Source of the DNA: Bacillus massiliglaciei
GTDB lineage: Bacteria > Bacillota > Bacilli > Bacillales > DSM-1321
Direction: 5' to 3'
NCBI RefSeq assembly: GCF_900098925.1
Contig: NZ_LT622360.1
Span: 387,136-451,135, forward strand
Length of the DNA stretch: 64,000 nt
A program made the translations under genes and the position numbers. The notes beneath the pieces were generated by a model, which was given only the letters and a program-made list of their open reading frames with translations, did no database searches and was not told the origin of the DNA. Of this stretch, positions 50,667-58,922 are shown one piece after another; within the stretch, counting starts at the first letter, position 1, and each line of letters opens with the position of its first letter.

Positions 50667-52523
50667 ATGTTCCAACCGATGTTTCTGACATTCATTATAC
50701 TGGCCTGCACGCTCTTGTTATTTATTCATGGCAAGGTCCGTGCAGACATTATGTCTATAGGCGCTCTGCTTATTCTGGGATTGACCGGAGTAATCCCTGT
50801 TGAAGATTTAGTAGCGGGTTTTTCGGATCCTGCTGTTATTATTCTCGCGGCTTTGTTCATTGTGAACGGAGGAATTTTAAATACTGGTCTGATAGAAAAG
50901 GCTGGGAATGGACTGCTTCGCTTTGGGGCTGGAAGTGAATTGAAAATGCTTCTTTTCATCATGGCCGCAGGAGGGCTGCTGGGTGCCATTTTGACCAGGG
51001 CTGGTATGGTCTCGGTTCTGCTCCCGATTATTATGAGCATGGCTTTGCAGCAAAAGCTGAGTCCTTCCCGTTTTCTCCTGCCGTTTGCCTATGTGAGCAG
51101 TATAGGAGGCGTCATGACTTTAATTGGGACTGTGCCCAATCTTTTTGTCAGCGATCTTCTTCGAAAGCAGGATATCACAATCTTGACATTTTTTGATTTC
51201 TTGCCTATTGGCTTGATTGCCCTTATTTCAGCTATTCTGTTTTTGGCTACATTGGGCCGATGGCTTATTCCTGAAAAAACAATAGCGGCGAATAATAGTG
51301 TGAAGGGGTTATCTGCAGGAGAGCTTGCAGGAATGTATAAGGTGTACGATCGTTTACATTATCTTTATATACCCGCCCATTCCGAAATTGTCGGTGAGCG
51401 TTTATCTGAACTGCAATTGCCGGTGAAATATGAGATTACCTTAATTGAAATTAAAAGGAAATCCAAGGAAAAGCAATTATCTCTTCTTTCAAAACAGCAT
51501 TTCATCTCTGCAAGGGCTGATGAAGTGCTGCATCCGGATGACGTTATACTAGTTTTTGGTGAAGAAGAGAATGTAGAACGGCTGATCGCTGATTATGAGC
51601 TGGAGGACCGATTCTTTCATCATGATCAAATCAGAAAGCATTTTCTCAGCAGTAAGTTTGGGCTTACGGAGATATTGATCATGCCCAATTCTGATTATGA
51701 AAATCAGACGCTGGCTAATGTCCATTTTCGGGAAAAATACAGATGTAATGTATTAGCCATTAACCGTAATGGTGAATACATTCAGGCAGATGTCGGTTCA
51801 GAATTGCTTAAGCCGGGTGATGCATTGCTGATTCATGGGGAATGGGAAAGTATAGAAAGAATCTCTTCTGATCATCAGGACGTAATTGTTATCGGCAGTA
51901 CACCAGATGAAATAGAGGTGTCAAAATCGAATGCCCAGCCATGGATCGCCTTGGGTATCATGGCATTAATGGTGGTCATGCTGATGTTTGAATCGATACC
52001 TCCGGTTGTCTCTGTATTGACAGCCGCGGCGCTCATGGTAGTGACGGGCTGCATTCGTTCTATGGAAGAGGCCTATCAAAAGGTTAATTGGGAGCCGGTA
52101 TTATTATTGGCTGCAATGATCGGGATTGGGAAAGCACTGGAAACAACTGGAGGGGCCAATTTGATAAGCAACCTCCTTGCTGTTCCGTTCAGTGACGTGG
52201 GACCATACGGAATGCTCCTTAGTTTCTATTTGCTGACAATGTTTTTAAGCCAGTTCATTCCTTATGGTGCTTCGGCGATTCTTGTTATTCCAATAGCAAT
52301 GTCCTCTTCCCTTACGCTTGGGGTGAGTCCGGTGCCGGTGTTGATCAGCATTGCTGTTGCGGCAAGTTTGGCCTTGGCGACCCCGAGGGCTTCAACGATT
52401 GATGCACTAGTTACAAAGGCAGGAGATTATAAATATAAGGATTTCGTGCTGGTTGGTATTTCGCTGGAAATTTTTATCTGCGCCATTATGATTGTCACAA
52501 TTCCAATATTTTTCCCGTTTTAA
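50667..52523 (+). CDS. SLC13/DASS-type anion permease with internal TrkA-C domains
   Basis: 618 residues. An N-terminal membrane half (about 1-205) and C-terminal half (about 410-618) flank two cytosolic TrkA-C/RCK-C-like domains, visible as LSELQLPVKYEITLIEIKRK...DVILVFGEEENVERL and LANVHFREKYRCNVLAINRNG...LKPGDALLIHGEW. The membrane motif GTVPNLFVSDLL near 153 is the SLC13 SNT-like site. Such proteins move sulphate, dicarboxylates or similar anions with sodium. TrkA-C domains bind ligands, suggesting gating by a nucleotide. CCTGGAGGTACCATAA precedes the ATG. Confidence 0.88.
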   Translation: MFQPMFLTFIILACTLLLFIHGKVRADIMSIGALLILGLTGVIPVEDLVAGFSDPAVIILAALFIVNGGILNTGLIEKAGNGLLRFGAGSELKMLLFIMAAGGLLGAILTRAGMVSVLLPIIMSMALQQKLSPSRFLLPFAYVSSIGGVMTLIGTVPNLFVSDLLRKQDITILTFFDFLPIGLIALISAILFLATLGRWLIPEKTIAANNSVKGLSAGELAGMYKVYDRLHYLYIPAHSEIVGERLSELQLPVKYEITLIEIKRKSKEKQLSLLSKQHFISARADEVLHPDDVILVFGEEENVERLIADYELEDRFFHHDQIRKHFLSSKFGLTEILIMPNSDYENQTLANVHFREKYRCNVLAINRNGEYIQADVGSELLKPGDALLIHGEWESIERISSDHQDVIVIGSTPDEIEVSKSNAQPWIALGIMALMVVMLMFESIPPVVSVLTAAALMVVTGCIRSMEEAYQKVNWEPVLLLAAMIGIGKALETTGGANLISNLLAVPFSDVGPYGMLLSFYLLTMFLSQFIPYGASAILVIPIAMSSSLTLGVSPVPVLISIAVAASLALATPRASTIDALVTKAGDYKYKDFVLVGISLEIFICAIMIVTIPIFFPF

Positions 52524-52531
52524 TTAATTTT

Positions 52532-52562
52532 GACCCCCTGCTTTTAAGCGGGGTCTTTTTAT
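52532..52562 (+). terminator. Terminator of the SLC13 permease gene
   Basis: GACCCC/GGGGTC arms around a 12-base loop, followed by five T. Confidence 0.75.
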
Positions 52563-52736
52563 ATATGCTGATTATGAAACTTCGATTTTTAGGATTTGCC
52601 ATGTCATGAAGATTCATGATTTTGAGAAGCCTGATTCTAAACAAGTATGCATGCTACATAAAATAATTATGTGATAAATGTAAGGAAATATATGTAAATA
52701 GTTGGCGGATATAACTGACTTAAAAGGAGTGGAAAC

Positions 52737-53726
52737 ATGTATCAGCCCCCCTCTGACTGGAAGGGAAGGATAGACTCAGCAACTGATGCTCTGGCTGTTC
52801 GTTATCATCAAAAAGTGCAAGTCAAGAATATAACTGAATTAAGGAAAATAGATCCTTCATCAAAAAGGATGGGAATCATTGGGTTTCGATGTGATGAAGG
52901 GGTAAGGAGAAATGGAGGCAGAGTGGGTGCAGCTGAAGCACCAACAGTTATTAGAAAGGCTTTAACTCAAATTCCATGGCATCATTCTTCTCATGCCGAC
53001 CTTGTTGATGCAGGAGATTTTTATTGTGATTCAGAGAAATTGGAGGAAGCTCAAGAAGAACTGGGGATTGGGGTCTGCCGTTTATTGGGGTGCGGAATAC
53101 ATCCGATTATTTTAGGCGGAGGGCATGAGACATTATTTGGACACTATTTAGGTGTGAGGGATTTTATTGGCCCGACAGCAGAATTAGGAATCATTAATAT
53201 TGATGCTCATTTAGATATGAGGCCCTATCAAACAAGAGGTTCTTCAGGCACGATGTTCAGGCAAATATTAGATCGGGACTTTCATGCAGGTTACCTGTGT
53301 GCAGGTGTTCAGAAATCCGGAAATACGATGTCTTTATTTAAAGCAGCCGAGGAATATGGCGTGGAAATGATTTCCGAGGAGCTGCTGAATATAGATCAAA
53401 TAGATCGTGCCGTCAAGTAAATTGATGAATTTAGTGAAAAATATGACTTTATTATACTGACTTTGTGTATGGATTTCATTGCTTCAGCATATGCGCCTGG
53501 TGTAAGTGCTCCCTCTCCGTTTGGCATAGAACCTAAAACGGTCCGCCGGCTAATCAGGCATATTGCTGCTAAGGCTGCACTGCTGTCTTTTGATATATCT
53601 GAGGTGAATCCAAGTAAAGATGAGAATCAAAAGACCATTTCACTGGCAGCTCAGCTAATAAATGAAGCCTTCCTGCATTTCAATCCTTCCGTTCCAAGGG
53701 TTAATGACGATCATTATTCCGGCTGA
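52737..53726 (+). pseudogene. hutG: Formimidoylglutamase/arginase-family gene with an internal stop
   Basis: Ureohydrolase-fold enzyme that would cleave formimidoyl-glutamate to glutamate and formamide in histidine use. The frame runs 227 codons, meets TAA at 53418-53420, and continues in the same frame to 53726. A CAA to TAA change fits the context (VK*IDEFSEKYDF). Manganese ligands are visible: GGGHETLFGH, NIDAHLDMRPY, and LCMDFIASAYAPGVSAP after the stop. Both halves are otherwise well preserved, so loss is recent. No other hut gene lies nearby. Truncation removes the last metal ligands and should abolish activity. Confidence 0.88.
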
Positions 53727-53818
53727 AAATGTTTTTTTTTTTTTAAAATAAGTCAGCTAATAGGGGGGAGTGTGATAAAATGTCAAAAAATGAGAAAGTG
53801 AATAAGGAGCGGTGAAAA

Positions 53819-54178
53819 GTGATTGATTATCATAATAGGAAATTCGTTTCCGCAGCAAATACAGAAAATGGGGAGGTGTCTTCTTCTACTGTATTTACTT
53901 ATAAACAGGAAGGAAATATTCTGACGGCGACGTATAAAGGTGGAGATATTATTCAGGGCTGCTTGATTGGCTTAGTGAACGAAGATGGTTCATTGATATT
54001 TCGCTATAATCATATAAACCGTCATAACGAAATAAGAGGCGGTGAATGCCGGTCTGAGCCAGAGTTATTGCCAGATGGACGAATCAGACTTCATGAAAGA
54101 TGGAAATGGAATGATCGGGACTCTAGTGAAGGAAATTCCATAGTGGAAGAATGCCTGTGGCAAAAAGAGAACCTTTAA
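53819..54178 (+). CDS. Conserved hypothetical protein, 119 aa
   Basis: Small all-beta protein with repeated strands: [66 protein letters not shown] and the final [10 protein letters not shown]. Homologues are often labelled N-acetylglutamate synthase in databases on poor grounds; I see no catalytic motif. GTG start with AAGGAGCGG ahead. Probably monocistronic. Confidence 0.7.
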   Translation: MIDYHNRKFVSAANTENGEVSSSTVFTYKQEGNILTATYKGGDIIQGCLIGLVNEDGSLIFRYNHINRHNEIRGGECRSEPELLPDGRIRLHERWKWNDRDSSEGNSIVEECLWQKENL

Positions 54179-54367
54179 GTACCCTTTTTTCTTGATTTAC
54201 CAGCAGCATGTTAATTGCTTGGAAGACCTTACCTATTTTGTATCATTCGGATCGGGGAGGCAGACATTTTCATTCTGGATGGGCTGTTCTTCTAAAATAC
54301 ATATTATCAGCCATTCTATTCAATGGTATAATTTTAATGTTGATGTTTCTTAAGAGGGGGGAAACCC

Positions 54368-55573
54368 ATGGATGCAGATAAAATATTAGCAAACTTGGAT
54401 AAAGTTCAACCGTTTTTTCAGCCTGTTTTCAGTGCAGATCAGCACCAGGTAATCGGTTATGAAATTTTGGGGAGATATGAAGAGGATGGGGATTATAAAA
54501 GCCTAGGCTCTTTTTTTCATGATGGCTCTATACCGGGAGAATATCGGGTAGAGGTAGATAACTACATATTGGAATCAGCTCTTGAAAGAATCAGAGATTA
54601 TGACGAGGAATTTCTCGTTTTTATAAACAGGGATCCAAACCTGCTTATGATGGATCATGGGGAAGAATTCATGGAAATATTGAAGCGTCATTTCCAGCCT
54701 GAAGATTTAGGAAGAATTGTACTGGAATTGTCGGATACCATAAAAGCTGAAACATTTGATCCGCTTCAGCATGTGCTTGCTTATTATAAAACATATGGCA
54801 TTAAGGTTGCTTTTGATCACATCGGTGAGCATAGTCAGCTGGATAAAATCGCCCAAATTTCACCGAATATTTTGAAGGTAGATGCAGAGAAATTGAGGAT
54901 GGCAGGGGGGGACTCTTATCGAGTAATCTTACACTCTGTCAGTGTACTCGCCCGTAAAATAGGGGCAAATCTGCTGTTTGAACATATTGAAACGGACTAC
55001 CAGCTCCGTTTTGGCTGGAAGAATGGCGGTCGTTATTATCAAGGCTATTTCCTGGCTAAGCCTTCAGATGAATTTATCCCAAAAGATTTGCTTCAGGAAA
55101 AATTCCATTTGGAATGCCAGCGTTATATTTTACATGAGACGAAGAAGCTTGAAACAGTTTACCAAAAAACCCAGGAATTTAATCAATCACTGCATGAATT
55201 TCTAAAACAGCAGAAGAGTAATGTTACACGCGAAGAGATGCTGCTTATTTTGGCCGGTAAGCTGGATTCTGTTTGCTTCAGGCTTTATGTGTGTGATGAA
55301 GAGGGGTACCAGACATCTCCGAATATTTTATACAGAGACGGGCAATGGCATACTCAGCAAAGCTATCAAAACAAAAATTGGAGCTGGAGACCGTACTTCC
55401 TGGAAAATATCGTGAAAATGAAAAATGAGAAAAAAGGAATATTGTCAGATTTATATAGTGATATTGAAACAGGTGAGACAATCAGAACATTTTCTTATCC
55501 ATTAAACAATAAGGAATTTATCTTCCTTGATTTATCTTATGCATTTTTATACGAGAATGATGCTTTGCTGTAA
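54368..55573 (+). CDS. ykuI: EAL-domain protein YkuI
   Basis: 401 residues. An EAL domain occupies about 10-250. The signature is YEILGR (residues 35-40), with metal/substrate residues NRDPNLLM, VLELSDTI, AFDHIGEHS and LKVDAEKL. The C-terminal YkuI-C domain covers about 255-400. The B. subtilis protein binds cyclic-di-GMP but shows little or no hydrolysis; in this copy DDFG is changed to DHIG, consistent with a binding role. The gene lies upstream of a secreted-protein gene, not obviously an operon. GAGGGGGGAAACCC precedes the ATG. Confidence 0.93.
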   Translation: MDADKILANLDKVQPFFQPVFSADQHQVIGYEILGRYEEDGDYKSLGSFFHDGSIPGEYRVEVDNYILESALERIRDYDEEFLVFINRDPNLLMMDHGEEFMEILKRHFQPEDLGRIVLELSDTIKAETFDPLQHVLAYYKTYGIKVAFDHIGEHSQLDKIAQISPNILKVDAEKLRMAGGDSYRVILHSVSVLARKIGANLLFEHIETDYQLRFGWKNGGRYYQGYFLAKPSDEFIPKDLLQEKFHLECQRYILHETKKLETVYQKTQEFNQSLHEFLKQQKSNVTREEMLLILAGKLDSVCFRLYVCDEEGYQTSPNILYRDGQWHTQQSYQNKNWSWRPYFLENIVKMKNEKKGILSDLYSDIETGETIRTFSYPLNNKEFIFLDLSYAFLYENDALL

Positions 55574-55603
55574 AAAGGATTGATATAGATCAAGATGCCA
55601 AAA

Positions 55604-55630
55604 CGGCTCTCCATATGGAGGGCTTTTTTA
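55604..55630 (+). terminator. Terminator of ykuI
   Basis: GCTCTCCAT/ATGGAGGGC stem followed by six T. Confidence 0.78.
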
Positions 55631-55785
55631 TGCGCGTAATTGCCTATACATGCAGAATTGTTAACTCTTTTGCACATCATCCTATATCGGCAAAATGTTT
55701 GTCCCTAATAAGCAAGGGTATTGTAAAGTACAAGCAGAGGAAGGCATTGATGCTGAAAAAACTAAACATGAAGGGGTGACAAGTG

Positions 55786-56382
55786 ATGCATAAGAAATTA
55801 ATGCTAACTGCCGTTCTAAGTCTCCTTTTAATGGTATTGGGTGACTATCAGGTCTCAGCTGAAGCAAAGGACCGTGAAGAAGTACTTTCCTTGGTGAAGG
55901 AAGCACAGTCCAGCCAGCGGTCAATCAGTGAAGAAGCCCGTTCGCTGGATCAAATAAAAAATAAGCTGGGCGCTTATTTTACAAAGAATGCCGTTAATCG
56001 GTTCATTAAGGCCAATGTGACTAAGACAGACAGCGGTTATACCGCTTTAGGCAGTGATTTTGCACCGGAGTATGTTCCGTTCTTTACATATGGTAAAGAA
56101 ACGAAAGTAATTTATGAAAAAGATGGTCAGACAATTTATGTACAGGAAGAGTTTCCCTCTGAAACCGATGGGCCTGTAGCTGCTGAAGAACATTTTCAAT
56201 CCGTAACTCTCGTTAAAGAAGCAGGCAGCTGGAAAGTGCAAAATGTGGACTATCAAAGTGAGGACAAAGAGCAGGCTGTAAAGAAGAATGAAGAAGCAGA
56301 TGACACAGCAGCTGTCATCCCGGCTCAGTTATATAGCTTTCTTTATAATCCTGCAAATAAATGGTTTCCGCTAGCCTATTAA
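55786..56382 (+). CDS. Secreted protein, DUF3993-like
   Basis: 198 residues. A signal peptide (HKKLMLTAVLSLLLMVLGDY, cleavage near VSAEA) is followed by a helix-rich segment KEAQSSQRSISEEARSLDQI and a beta-sheet region with YVPFFTYGKETKVIYEKDGQ, a pattern seen in DUF3993/YkuH-like proteins. A GTG one codon earlier is an alternative start; AAGGGGTGAC lies ahead. Function unknown. The position next to ykuI would fit ykuH of B. subtilis, but I do not assign the name. Confidence 0.72.
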   Translation: MHKKLMLTAVLSLLLMVLGDYQVSAEAKDREEVLSLVKEAQSSQRSISEEARSLDQIKNKLGAYFTKNAVNRFIKANVTKTDSGYTALGSDFAPEYVPFFTYGKETKVIYEKDGQTIYVQEEFPSETDGPVAAEEHFQSVTLVKEAGSWKVQNVDYQSEDKEQAVKKNEEADDTAAVIPAQLYSFLYNPANKWFPLAY

Positions 56383-56416
56383 AAAAGAACGCCCGGTCTG
56401 CCGGGCGTTCTTTTTC
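56381..56416. terminator. Bidirectional terminator, secreted protein and glutaredoxin genes
   Basis: AAAAAAGAACGCCCGG/CCGGGCGTTCTTTTT perfect arms. Confidence 0.9.
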
Positions 56417-56417
56417 A

Positions 56418-56651
56418 TTATAATTCCAAAGCTTTTTCGACTTCGTCTAATTCAAAGCCAATAATGGCTTTTCCGTCTATAATGACAGTCGGTGTTGTAT
56501 ACGAACCATATTGTTTGGTTAATTCATTGAAAGCCTTTTTGTCTTGTTTAATATTTTTTTCAACATATTCTACGTTATTTTCACTGAAAAAGTATTTCAT
56601 GATTTGACAGGGGGGACAATCAGGCTGTGTATATAATATTACTTCTTTCAT
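56418..56651 (-). CDS. Glutaredoxin-like protein
   Basis: 77 residues, thioredoxin fold. CPPC at Cys12 and Cys15 (QPDCPPCQIM), cis-Pro in TTPTVIIDGK and the GFELDEVEKAL end are typical of NrdH/YruB-type glutaredoxins that reduce disulphides. AGGTACCTATG region supplies a weak ribosome site (GGAGGTACC). It is 20 bases downstream of the MBL hydrolase on the same strand, so the two form an operon. Confidence 0.9.
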   Translation of the reverse strand: MKEVILYTQPDCPPCQIMKYFFSENNVEYVEKNIKQDKKAFNELTKQYGSYTTPTVIIDGKAIIGFELDEVEKALEL

Positions 56652-56671
56652 AGGTACCTCCGGTAATTAAG

Positions 56672-57625
56672 CTATTCGTTATTCTTTTTCAGATAATCAA
56701 TCAGGCCTTGTGAGCTGACGTTCAGATCAAGGGACAGGATGTCATAGACGGGGTGTTTTTCTGGAACGCCCAGCTCTGTTAATTTTATTATAACCTTTTC
56801 AAGCAGCATCCGTGAAGCAGCAGCTATCTGCTGTTCAGCCGTCTCCTTGGAGTGAAAAGCTTCTGCTGCTGTTTCTATAAAGACAGGCAGCCATTCTCTG
56901 ATTTGACTATATACCTCTTCAGGGCGGTCTGATACCCCGTAATGGCCAAAGTAAATTTTCTCTGCCCCTATCTTTTCATATAAAGACAGGGCGTCCAGCA
57001 TAGCCTCCGGATTAAACTGGTTAGGAGACGTGGATGGGAGAAAAAAACGAATTTGATCCTGATCCAGTTCACGATAATAAATCCCTGCAGTGTCACCGGT
57101 AAACATGCCATTAGAAACTGAATCATGAATGCTCATATGGTGGTTTGCATGGCCTGGAGTGTCATAAAATGTTAAAAGAGAATCTTCGCTTAGCTGAAGT
57201 GTTTCTAAATGATTCTTAATGATTATCCGTTCCTTTGGTATGGGAAGGATTGGGTCGAAAAGAGTGTCGAAGGATTCGCCATAAACGGCTTTGGCGCCTG
57301 CTATAAGACGGCTGGGGTCAGAGAGATGCCTGGCTCCTTTTGGGTGGACAATCACTTTGGCGTTCGGGCAATATTCCAGCAGTTTTCCTGCTCCGCCGGC
57401 GTGATCTAAGTGAATATGTGTCAGAATAATGTATGAAATTTGATCCAAAGGCACATCAAGTTCTTTCAAGCCTCTCAGCACGAAAGGAATGGAAGGGCTG
57501 GCTGAGGTTTCCACCAAGACATATTGCTGCTCTTTAATAACATACGTACCCGTACGGCGTTCCCGATTTAAATCATGGCCGTCAATCAGGTAAATTCGAT
57601 TTCCCAGGTCTGTAAAAGATGACAA
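56672..57625 (-). CDS. MBL-fold metallo-hydrolase
   Basis: 317 residues from a TTG start (SSFTDLGNRIYLID), chosen because GGAGGTGGG lies eight bases ahead; the longer open frame upstream covers the ribosome site itself. The metallo-beta-lactamase zinc motif THIHLDHAGG (HxHxDH) near residue 69, the second His in TPGHANHH, Asp in FTGDTAG and last His in YFGHYG are all present. The C-terminal 90 residues are helical. Such proteins include thioesterases and glyoxalase-II-like enzymes; the substrate is unknown. Confidence 0.88.
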   Translation of the reverse strand: MSSFTDLGNRIYLIDGHDLNRERRTGTYVIKEQQYVLVETSASPSIPFVLRGLKELDVPLDQISYIILTHIHLDHAGGAGKLLEYCPNAKVIVHPKGARHLSDPSRLIAGAKAVYGESFDTLFDPILPIPKERIIIKNHLETLQLSEDSLLTFYDTPGHANHHMSIHDSVSNGMFTGDTAGIYYRELDQDQIRFFLPSTSPNQFNPEAMLDALSLYEKIGAEKIYFGHYGVSDRPEEVYSQIREWLPVFIETAAEAFHSKETAEQQIAAASRMLLEKVIIKLTELGVPEKHPVYDILSLDLNVSSQGLIDYLKKNNE

Positions 57626-57804
57626 AACAGCCCACCTCCAATAAAATTTCCATGTACAAATTTCCAACCTTATTTTATTCTGTTAATAGTCAGGTGTAAA
57701 GTAAGTTAAATTATTCTGAATTTAATAATGCTTGTATACTGGATAGAAAAGTATGATATAGTGAAACCTATCGAAAAGGTTTTATTTTAGAAAGGAGTGG
57801 GAGT

Positions 57805-58044
57805 ATGTCTCAATTACAGGGCATTCTTACCAGATTGAAGAATCTTGAGGAGCAAGCCAGGGATAATGAATCTGCACAGCGTTTTTTTGAAATAGATGGT
57901 GTCAAAAAGTGTCAGGTTACATATTTCACAAAAACTGAAATGTTTGAGCTGGAAGTATACAGTGATAAAGGAAAATCCGCAAAATATCAATTTGATAATG
58001 TGGATATGATTACGATTGAAATTTTCGATCTGCTTCAGTCATAA
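57805..58044 (+). CDS. ykuJ: YkuJ family protein
   Basis: 79 residues, alpha-beta: helix SQLQGILTRLKNLEEQA, strands VKKCQVTYF, MFELEVYS and YQFDNVDMITIEIF. Matches B. subtilis YkuJ, whose structure is known but function is not. AAAGGAGTGGGAGT precedes the ATG. Followed by a terminator and ykzF, as in B. subtilis except that ykuK is missing. Confidence 0.93.
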   Translation: MSQLQGILTRLKNLEEQARDNESAQRFFEIDGVKKCQVTYFTKTEMFELEVYSDKGKSAKYQFDNVDMITIEIFDLLQS

Positions 58045-58052
58045 ACATGCAG

Positions 58053-58080
58053 AAACCGTGCCGCAATGGACGGTTTTTTC
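58053..58080 (+). terminator. Terminator of ykuJ
   Basis: AAACCGT/ACGGTTT arms with T-run. Confidence 0.75.
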
Positions 58081-58151
58081 TTTATTTTTTTAATCGCTGG
58101 ATGAATGGGATTCAAACATCTTTCGCATGATAAAAAAATGGAGGGATGTAG

Positions 58152-58298
58152 ATGGAAAAAACGGTAGTTTTCTGTCCGGAATGCGGCGCTTCTGCAGCAC
58201 TGAATGAAGTATTGACAGCGCAATCCAATCAAAATGTGATTTATACCTGTCCCCGATGCGGTTTTGAGGAAAGAAATATTGAAACGTCAAAAGGGTAG
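58152..58298 (+). CDS. ykzF: YkzF, small zinc-ribbon protein
   Basis: 48 residues. Two CxxC pairs, Cys8/Cys11 (FCPECG) and Cys33/Cys36 (TCPRCG), form a probable zinc ribbon. GGAGGGATGTAG precedes the ATG. The gene sits between ykuJ and ykuL, the place of ykzF in B. subtilis, where ykuK would come before it. Role unknown; nucleic-acid binding is a reasonable guess. Confidence 0.85.
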   Translation: MEKTVVFCPECGASAALNEVLTAQSNQNVIYTCPRCGFEERNIETSKG

Positions 58299-58415
58299 CT
58301 AGTTGGATATTTCCATTTTATTGAAGAGACGGTCGTTTTGGGAAGCGGATTTTACTTACCTATGTTACACTGTATAGGAGTCTTTTTTTAATAACATATG
58401 GTAAGGGGTTATAAC

Positions 58416-58856
58416 ATGATTGGTTCTCACGATGGAGATTTATTAGGTTCGCGTGTAAAAGAATTTATCATTTCTTCAGAACGGGTTGCGCACGTCCAAA
58501 TTGGAAATAATTTAGAACATACACTTTTAGTTTTAATAAAAAGCGGATATACGGCTATACCAGTATTAGATCCAATGTATAAATTACATGGTTTAATCAG
58601 TACACCGACAATATTAGAGTCTATTTTAGGGCTGGAACGCATTGAATTTGATGCACTTGAACAAAAGAAGGTTTCTGAAGTGATGAATAAGGATATTCCT
58701 CGGCTCAATGTAGATGATAATCTGGCAAGAGGCTTGGAACTCCTTATCGATCACCCATTTGTTTGTGTGGAAAATGATGAAGGCGTTTTCGAAGGGATTC
58801 TGACGCGGAGAGTCATCTTGAAAAAAATATATAAGGGCAATACGCAGCCTAAGTAA
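58416..58856 (+). CDS. ykuL: CBS-domain protein CbpB/DarB (YkuL)
   Basis: 146 residues, two CBS domains (about 15-75 and 80-140). In B. subtilis this protein (DarB/CbpB) binds cyclic-di-AMP and, without it, stimulates Rel and pyruvate carboxylase. Conserved segments include SGYTAIPVLDPMYKLHGLIS and HPFVCVENDEGVFEGILTRR. The start is at MIGSHDGDLL, with AAGGGGTTATAAC ahead; six earlier codons are open but weakly placed. Order agrees with B. subtilis. Confidence 0.94.
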   Translation: MIGSHDGDLLGSRVKEFIISSERVAHVQIGNNLEHTLLVLIKSGYTAIPVLDPMYKLHGLISTPTILESILGLERIEFDALEQKKVSEVMNKDIPRLNVDDNLARGLELLIDHPFVCVENDEGVFEGILTRRVILKKIYKGNTQPK

Positions 58857-58870
58857 TACAAGCGATTCAC

Positions 58871-58896
58871 AGGCCTCCATTTTGGAGGCTGATTTT
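58871..58896 (+). terminator. Probable terminator of ykuL
   Basis: GCCTCCA/TGGAGGC stem followed by a short T-rich stretch (GATTTTG). Confidence 0.6.
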
Positions 58897-58922
58897 GTGT
58901 TGAAGAGGAGAGTAAAGTATCG

